A stretch of DNA of 64,000 nt from Neobacillus novalis NBRC 102450 (GTDB taxonomy: Bacteria > Bacillota > Bacilli > Bacillales > Cytobacillaceae): the NCBI RefSeq assembly GCF_001591805.1, contig NZ_BCVP01000005.1:175387-239386 (forward strand), written 5' to 3'. Below are positions 58,950 to 64,000 of this stretch, piece after piece (within the stretch, counting starts at the first letter, position 1; each line of letters begins with the position of its first letter). Made by a program: the position numbers and the translations under genes. The notes under the pieces were generated by a model. The model had not been told where the DNA came from. It did no database searches and saw nothing but the letters and a program-made list of their open reading frames with translations.

Positions 58950-59951
58950 TCATTGGGCTGGCATCTCGATACCAAAATGGTCGTATACGGCTCCGGTGAC
59001 CACTCGTCCCCGTGGTGTCCGTTGTAAAAAACCAATTTGTAATAAATACGGTTCATACACATCTTCAATCGTTTCCGATTCTTCACCGATGGATGCGGCA
59101 ATCGTATCAAGACCAACGGGGCCGCCGCGGAATTTTTCAATAATGCCTTTTAACAGCTTGTGATCAATATGATCTAAACCAAGGCGGTCAACCTGAAGCA
59201 GTTCTAGAGCTTCCCTTGCGAGGGCAAGGTCAATTGTACCATTTCCTTTAACCTGAGCAAAGTCTCGCACCCTGCGGAGCAGACGATTGGCAATCCTCGG
59301 GGTCCCCCTTGCTCTCCGGGCAATTTCTGCGGCTGAAGCGTCGTCTATTTCGGTACCGAACAATTCAGCCGTTCTGATGACAATATTTTTTAACTGATCT
59401 TCCTTATAATACTCGAGACGGCTCAAAACTCCAAATCGGTCCCTGAGCGGCGCGGACAGCGAACCTGCCCGTGTAGTAGCACCGACAAGGGTAAATGGCG
59501 GCAGGTCGAGGCGGACGGACCTCGCACTCGGGCCTTTGCCAATCACGATATCAAGGCAAAAGTCCTCCATCGCCGGATATAGCACCTCTTCAATCGTCCG
59601 CGGCAGCCGGTGAATTTCGTCAATAAATAAAACGTCCCCCGGCTCTAATGCTGTTAAGATGGCAGCCAGATCACCCGGCCTTTCAATTGCCGGTCCTGAG
59701 GTTGTCCGGATATTCACTCCCATTTCGTTGGCGATAATAACCGCAAGTGTTGTCTTCCCCAATCCGGGCGGACCATATAGAAGAACATGATCTAACGTTT
59801 CCTTACGGAGACGGGCTGCCTTGATAAATATTTCTAGATTGCCCTTCACCTGATCCTGTCCAATGTATTGCTTTAAGGTTTGTGGTCTAAGACTTTGTTC
59901 AAAACTGAGATCGCTCTCGTTCACTTCACTCGAAATAATTCGTTCTTCCAT
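58950..59951 (-). CDS. ruvB: Holliday junction DNA helicase RuvB
   Basis: AAA+ motor that drives branch migration of Holliday junctions with RuvA. 333 residues: Walker [10 protein letters not shown] near 60, Walker [10 protein letters not shown], sensor 1 [18 protein letters not shown] (with the Arg finger region) and C-terminal winged-helix DNA-binding domain with [13 protein letters not shown]. The ATG at 59951 lies ten bases after ruvA. No LexA box is visible upstream of ruvA, unlike the SOS-regulated ruvAB of B. subtilis. Confidence 0.97.
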   Translation of the reverse strand: MEERIISSEVNESDLSFEQSLRPQTLKQYIGQDQVKGNLEIFIKAARLRKETLDHVLLYGPPGLGKTTLAVIIANEMGVNIRTTSGPAIERPGDLAAILTALEPGDVLFIDEIHRLPRTIEEVLYPAMEDFCLDIVIGKGPSARSVRLDLPPFTLVGATTRAGSLSAPLRDRFGVLSRLEYYKEDQLKNIVIRTAELFGTEIDDASAAEIARRARGTPRIANRLLRRVRDFAQVKGNGTIDLALAREALELLQVDRLGLDHIDHKLLKGIIEKFRGGPVGLDTIAASIGEESETIEDVYEPYLLQIGFLQRTPRGRVVTGAVYDHFGIEMPAQ

Positions 59952-59961
59952 GGAACATCAC

Positions 59962-60573
59962 CTATTTTAAAAGCCTTTGCAGGGCTTTTTTAATGTATTG
60001 GTCTGTGGTCAGCTGTTCTTTTCTTAACTCTGGTGAAATCTTTTTTATTTCTTTTTCTGAATAGCCAAGAGCTTTCAGGGCAAGGATGGCTTCTTCTAGA
60101 GCCGTGTTATCTGTTTGTGTATGTAGTGGAAGTGTATCTGAATTAAATAAATTCGGGAAGTAGTCAGGAACGATATCCTGCAATTTTCCTTTTAGGTCAA
60201 GAATCATCTGCCTGGCTGTTTTTTTGCCGACGCCGGGAAATTTGATGAGGAAGCTTTCGTCTTCGTTTTCAATCGCTGTGACCACCTGCTGTACCTCACC
60301 GGAAGCAAGTATCGCTAGTGCCCCTTTCGGCCCGATGCCTGAAACATTTAATAATTTTGTGAAAAGCTTTTTCTCTTCTCTTGTTTCGAAGCCATATAAG
60401 GCGATTGTATCCTCGCGAACGTAATGATAAGTATAGATGGTAATCATTGTTTCCATTTTACTAGCAAAAATAAACGGATTTGGTGTTGATATTTGGTAAC
60501 CAATCCCGTTGTTTTCAATCACAATATATTCCGGACCGACAAAATCGACGGTTCCTTTAATAAATTCGTACAA
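59962..60573 (-). CDS. ruvA: Holliday junction DNA helicase RuvA
   Basis: Junction-binding partner of RuvB, 203 residues: OB domain (1-62, with [19 protein letters not shown]), tandem helix-hairpin-helix (about 70-135, [16 protein letters not shown] and [16 protein letters not shown]) and a C-terminal RuvB-contact domain. The open frame reaches a GTG at 60600, but TTG at 60573, seven bases after AGGGGAGAG, produces the family N-terminus, so I place the start there. Confidence 0.94.
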   Translation of the reverse strand: MYEFIKGTVDFVGPEYIVIENNGIGYQISTPNPFIFASKMETMITIYTYHYVREDTIALYGFETREEKKLFTKLLNVSGIGPKGALAILASGEVQQVVTAIENEDESFLIKFPGVGKKTARQMILDLKGKLQDIVPDYFPNLFNSDTLPLHTQTDNTALEEAILALKALGYSEKEIKKISPELRKEQLTTDQYIKKALQRLLK

Positions 60574-60680
60574 TCGTATTCTCTCCCCTGGTTGGTTCAC
60601 TGTCTTTCATTCTACCATACAAATTCATGTTAGTTGTAGAAAATAGCGGCTTGAGGAAAGGTCGAATTATTCAGTTAAGT

Positions 60681-60742
60681 AGATTCGCCGATTGAAGGTG
60701 AAAATTCGCCGATAGACTCCCGATATTCGCCGATAGACCGGA
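60681..60742. repeat. three-unit 21-bp repeat with ATTCGCCGAT core
   Basis: ATTCGCCGAT occurs at 60683, 60704 and 60725, exactly 21 bp apart. The same period and TTCGCC core occur in the array at 29867-30032. Confidence 0.75.
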
Positions 60743-60770
60743 AGAAATACTAATATTCCTATATTCAAGC

Positions 60771-60811
60771 AAAAAAAAACAGGCTGATTTCACTTAATCA
60801 GTCTGTTTTTA
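60771..60811 (-). terminator. terminator of bofC
   Basis: CAGGCTGAT / ATCAGTCTG stem with a T tract on the minus strand, ten bases beyond the stop. Confidence 0.8.
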
Positions 60812-60819
60812 GGAAATTT

Positions 60820-61374
60820 CTATTCTTTTTCTACTGAATAGGGCTTAAATGTTTCTAAAACTTGCACATATTGATCTTTCGACCTGATTGGGATGCCTTG
60901 GATCAGTTGTTCCTGTTTATTACTTTCCAGCCTTTTGATATCTATTTGAAAAAAGGATTGAATAATACGTGATTGATCGGGCCTGCCATTAAAAATCGTC
61001 AACACCCCATTTTCGGAAATACCAAAAAAGCCATTTGCTTTCAGTAATGGGGAAATATCGTCCACCTGTTTCCTAAAAACATAAGTCGATTCATCCGTAC
61101 CGGTAAGCTGCCACTGGTCATACCTTGCCCAAAAATTCTCCATTGACCAGCATGTCTCATGGATTACTTCTTGACTGATTTCTCCATCGAGATAAACTCG
61201 TTCCAAAATCACCGTTATGTTTAGCGGTTCAACCTTTTGCTGTGATTGATGGCTATCCAGTTGGGCAGCGGAGCCTGTATTCACAATGAACGGTGCCCCG
61301 CCGATAAACATGAAGAGAATAACAGCGAATACAGGCATACATAACCGAGACATTGCTATCCAATAGAACTTCAT
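60820..61374 (-). CDS. bofC: forespore intercompartmental signalling protein BofC
   Basis: Secreted forespore protein that delays the SpoIVB protease and thereby the sigma-K checkpoint. 184 residues with a signal peptide (about 1-36, ending near NTGSAA) and the two BofC domains: PLNITVILERVYLDGEISQEV and the C-terminal PLLKANGFFGISENGVLTIF. ATG at 61374 is six bases after AGAGGTG; the GTG at 61383 lies in that site. It acts on the same pathway that activates the pro-sigma-K encoded at the left end of the window. Usual length for the family. Confidence 0.93.
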   Translation of the reverse strand: MKFYWIAMSRLCMPVFAVILFMFIGGAPFIVNTGSAAQLDSHQSQQKVEPLNITVILERVYLDGEISQEVIHETCWSMENFWARYDQWQLTGTDESTYVFRKQVDDISPLLKANGFFGISENGVLTIFNGRPDQSRIIQSFFQIDIKRLESNKQEQLIQGIPIRSKDQYVQVLETFKPYSVEKE

Positions 61375-61505
61375 GGCGCTCACCTCTTATTTGTTAAATA
61401 TTGAACATCCTTTACAGTACTATTTTAGCCTTAATTTGCCTTTTTATCCGCAGGTGAATTAGGCAATTTAATAAGGGCAAAGCTTGGACGCTTTGCCCCT
61501 TTAGA

Positions 61506-62201
61506 TTATCTTCCGCCTTTATTGCGCTGTATATGATTTTCTTTGTTGGCGTCGTTGCCAATGGCGCCTTCATCAATCATAACGTTGACCGTTTTCCCAT
61601 CAGCATAAGGCTTCACTGCATTCTTAATCGCCCTTTTGGTAGCGGCTGCTTTGCGATTATCATTTAACTTCACCGCAACCATAATCGTATTTCCATAGGA
61701 TACAGATCTAACATCGCTAACATTGTTAATGCTTGCTACTTTATCTCTAATTTTATTTGAAAAATCATCCTGGAATTTTGGGTCGGTCACTACCCCAGTA
61801 TTTCGGATATTTTTATTCAAATGACCGTGATAATTCATATCACTCGTACTAAAACGATCATCCCGCTGAAAAAAATTACGATCTTTTGAAGCTAATGGCT
61901 TTGTTGGATTTATTGGATTCCCATTTTTGTCTCTTGTTTGCAGCCGCCTTCTTTTCTGTTCGTTTGAGAGCTTGTCCTCATCGCCAAGTGTATGGTCCAT
62001 CATTTCCGTTATCGCACCATCATTATCTCGAAACAAATCATTTCCATTATTCGGGTGGTTTTCATTTGAATAATAACCAACCTGCCGTAACGAATTGTTA
62101 GTTGAGTTATTAACACCCGCACGATTATTGTCTTTGGCGCAGCCCGCTGTGCCCATTATGATTAGGGCCGAAAGAGGAATCATCCACTGTTTCTTGTTCA
62201 A
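61506..62201 (-). CDS. YhcN/YlaJ family sporulation lipoprotein (CoxA-like)
   Basis: 231-residue lipoprotein; lipobox IMGTAGC with Cys21 as lipid site, then a long polar, Asn-rich region and a C-terminal YhcN/YlaJ domain (about 150-215) with VASINNVSDVRSVSYGNTIMVAVKLND. Members are spore membrane or cortex lipoproteins; CoxA in B. subtilis lies near bofC and safA, so this gene probably fills that place. Start TTG at 62201, eight bases from GAGGGGG. Exact function unknown. Confidence 0.85.
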   Translation of the reverse strand: MNKKQWMIPLSALIIMGTAGCAKDNNRAGVNNSTNNSLRQVGYYSNENHPNNGNDLFRDNDGAITEMMDHTLGDEDKLSNEQKRRRLQTRDKNGNPINPTKPLASKDRNFFQRDDRFSTSDMNYHGHLNKNIRNTGVVTDPKFQDDFSNKIRDKVASINNVSDVRSVSYGNTIMVAVKLNDNRKAAATKRAIKNAVKPYADGKTVNVMIDEGAIGNDANKENHIQRNKGGR

Positions 62202-62307
62202 GCGAAAAACCCCCTCATAAATAACTTCTGAGCATGGTTGATATGCTCAATTATAGGGTGTTATTTTCGAGGGGAATTCATTCTGCCAGAAATCACCAAA
62301 GCAATGT

Positions 62308-63297
62308 TTAGTTCAGCTGATTTATTAAATGGTCAATAAATTTTTTCCGCGTATAAAACTGGCCGATTGATAAATCCATGACCTGCCTAAATTTCACATC
62401 ATCCGTATATGTTTTTTCGCGAATCATTCGATTCCATTCCCGAAATATATCAGCCGGAAAGGCGAGGGCGTATAAAAAAGCCTCAGCTTCCAAATATTTC
62501 TGCATTTGTTTGCTAGTCTTGAGCTTCTCAAATGACCAGTCAATATAGGGAAGTATCCGATTGGCATATTGTAAATAGTCCAATGCAGGAGTACCGATGC
62601 TGATTAAATCAAAATCAATTAAATGCAGCTTCCCTTGTTCATCCCGTAAAAAATTATGATGGGCCAAGTCACCATGAAGGATGACAAACGGTTTCTTTTT
62701 AAAATAGTCGCTATTTTTTTCCATTCCATCTAATGACCAATTAGCCCATGACGCCATTTCTGAGATAAACGGTTCATTAATAAAGTATCTGAGAAAGGGA
62801 AGATTAGTTGAGAAAATCGTAAACCGCTCTCTCCATTTTTCAATTAAATTTCCTTTTGGAAGTAATGTTCGGTACCGAGTTTCAAACGACGCTGTCGCCT
62901 TGTGGAATTGGTCAAGGAGTGCCATTCCTTCTTGCCGTTCGTTTTGAGTATGAAACGAAAAAGCGGTTTTATCGGGAGTAATATACTCCATACAGCCAAA
63001 ATAGGTTCCTTCAAAAAACAGCTGAGCTCTCACCGGGGAAGCTAAATATTGATAGGTCTTATTAAACCCTTCTTTTCTCAGTGTGGCTGTAAAAGCCTCT
63101 TGGAGTTTTAGTCTGCGGTTCGTATGATACCCTTTCACAATATAAGTATTTTTAACGGTTTTTAGAAAAAAAACCGACTTTCGAATCGGGACCAGCTGAA
63201 TTATTTTTTCATAAAACTGCGACTGAAAATAAGAGAAGAGACGATCGAGATAATCATCGTCTCCCTTTTGGTTCTTAGACGGGTTAATCGCTTTCAT
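62308..63297 (-). CDS. CotS-like kinase-fold spore coat protein (aminoglycoside phosphotransferase family)
   Basis: 329-residue protein of the APH/CotS superfamily. The catalytic loop HGDLAHHNF (near residue 210) and the metal-binding LIDFDLIS are intact, so it could be an active kinase, although the N-lobe nucleotide loop is not clear to me. CotS, YutH and YsxE are spore coat-associated relatives in Bacillus. It overlaps the 3' end of the safA-like gene by 14 bp and follows it on the same mRNA, which supports a spore role. ATG at 63297 is preferred over the GTG just before it. Confidence 0.8.
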   Translation of the reverse strand: MKAINPSKNQKGDDDYLDRLFSYFQSQFYEKIIQLVPIRKSVFFLKTVKNTYIVKGYHTNRRLKLQEAFTATLRKEGFNKTYQYLASPVRAQLFFEGTYFGCMEYITPDKTAFSFHTQNERQEGMALLDQFHKATASFETRYRTLLPKGNLIEKWRERFTIFSTNLPFLRYFINEPFISEMASWANWSLDGMEKNSDYFKKKPFVILHGDLAHHNFLRDEQGKLHLIDFDLISIGTPALDYLQYANRILPYIDWSFEKLKTSKQMQKYLEAEAFLYALAFPADIFREWNRMIREKTYTDDVKFRQVMDLSIGQFYTRKKFIDHLINQLN

Positions 63298-64000
63298 CAC
63301 GGTAACCTGGCATACCGTAATTTGCTCCAGCCGGACTCATTCCATATGGATTCATATATGGAGGCTGTGCTGTATTTACAGGTCCTGTATATGGTGCACT
63401 GTAAATAGGCGGAGTTGGCGGGACAAAGTTTGCTGGTAATTCATTAGGACGTGCTCCAGCTGGCTGCATTTTGTCCATGGAAGGTCCTGGACCGCCGCAG
63501 CCGCAGTCACCCCCTGATCCAACTGGGAGGCTCTGTGCCTGCATGTATGGCGCCTGAGCCCTTGCTGCTGTTGCAGCTCCTTGTGAAGCTTCAAAGTCCG
63601 GTACTTGTGGTCCTGAACCACTCATTTGCGGGTAACCGTATGGTGTTCCCATCCCGTACGGATTTCCGTTTCTTCCTGTTGGCGTTTGACCTGCTGGCAT
63701 TTGGCCGTAACCTGCTGGCATTTGGCCAAGGGACTCCGGCATTCCTCCGTAACCTGCTGGCGGCATCTGACCAAAGGATTCTGGCGTTCCTCCGTAACCC
63801 GCTGGCATTTGACCGTAGGCTCCTGGCATTCCTCCGTAACCTGCTGGCATCTGACCATAGGATCCTGACATTTCTCCATAACCCGCTGGCATTTGACCAT
63901 AGGATCCTGGCGTTCCTCCGTAACCCGCTGGCATCTGACCATAGGATCCTGGCGTTCCTCCGTAACCCGCTGGCATTTGGCCATAGGCTCCCGGCATTTT
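63284..64000 (-). CDS. safA: SafA-like spore coat morphogenetic protein, C-terminal part (partial)
   Basis: The window holds 238 C-terminal codons; the N-terminal part, where a LysM domain would be expected, lies beyond 64000. The visible part consists of about seven 14-residue repeats of the type [14 protein letters not shown] (42-bp DNA units, about 63700-64000), then a Pro/Gln-rich stretch with [12 protein letters not shown] and a tail ending MPGYRDESD. SafA directs inner-coat assembly in B. subtilis and lies next to coxA there; the name rests on that context and the Gly/Pro/Tyr-rich composition. Codons that read MPxxYG may be variable in copy number. Confidence 0.6.
   Translation of the reverse strand, partial: KMPGAYGQMPAGYGGTPGSYGQMPAGYGGTPGSYGQMPAGYGEMSGSYGQMPAGYGGMPGAYGQMPAGYGGTPESFGQMPPAGYGGMPESLGQMPAGYGQMPAGQTPTGRNGNPYGMGTPYGYPQMSGSGPQVPDFEASQGAATAARAQAPYMQAQSLPVGSGGDCGCGGPGPSMDKMQPAGARPNELPANFVPPTPPIYSAPYTGPVNTAQPPYMNPYGMSPAGANYGMPGYRDESD

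Noticed and set aside
60574..60660. LexA box upstream of ruvA, expected from B. subtilis
   Set aside because: No GAAC-N4-GTTC sequence is visible in this spacer.
63376..63984. Alternative frames on both strands inside the safA-like repeat
   Set aside because: Open only because of the 42-bp repeat; the frame encoding [11 protein letters not shown] units ends properly at the next gene and has the expected composition.

Overview
The window is chromosomal DNA of an endospore-forming Bacillaceae bacterium (Bacillus or Neobacillus type). The evidence is an intact mother-cell sigma factor gene (sigK), the sporulation genes spoVB, bofC, a YhcN/YlaJ lipoprotein and safA, AGGAGG-type ribosome sites with many TTG and GTG starts, and a gene order from yrrT to bofC that matches, from memory, the well-known B. 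subtilis yrr/yrv/yrb segment. The DNA is moderately low in GC. No rRNA, tRNA, prophage or CRISPR array was found.

Left part (1-7900), variable: sigK, a lipoprotein of the sialidase-like beta-propeller type, a YjcZ-family peptide, an M3 oligopeptidase, three tandem yrzI-family mini-genes plus a truncated fourth, a TnpB-related nuclease gene with a LexA-box-like operator and a structured RNA candidate just downstream, a 29-codon mini-gene with a consensus promoter and two terminators, and a 52-bp tandem repeat.

Core part (7900-62200): the sulfur/methyl recycling operon yrrT-mtnN-mccA-mccB with a CymR box at its promoter (cymR itself lies at 32.4 kb); yrzA; yrrS-pbpI-greA-udk-trhP2-trhP1-trmR; mltG; yrzB-ruvX-ireB; T-box-alaS; an AI-2E family exporter; yrzQ; a zinc-ribbon protein; yrrD; recD2; yrrB; mnmA; cysteine desulfurase; cymR; rarA; an extra block with an ABC transporter and a NERD protein; tcdA; 6S RNA; T-box-hisS-aspS; a small helical protein; the amidase yrvJ; dtd; relA; apt; recJ; secDF; comN; spoVB; yrbG; yrzE; yajC-tgt-queA-ruvB-ruvA; bofC. 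A theme is tRNA biology: wobble uridine hydroxylation and methylation (TrhP1/P2, TrmR), 2-thiolation (MnmA with its desulfurase), ct6A (TcdA), queuosine (Tgt, QueA), D-aminoacyl-tRNA editing (Dtd) and three synthetases.

Right end (60800-64000): a sporulation cluster reading leftward, with a CotS-like kinase-fold protein and the repeat-rich C-terminus of a SafA-like coat morphogenetic protein cut by the window edge.

Intergenic regions are rich in repeats: three copies of a 120-150 bp interspersed element, two copies of a perfect-type palindrome used as terminators, two arrays with 52-bp period and two arrays with 21-bp period sharing a TTCGCC core. The most notable unit is the TnpB-related gene with a possible SOS operator and a possible guide-RNA scaffold. 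Many starts were moved from the longest ORF to the codon with the best ribosome site; these choices are stated per gene.
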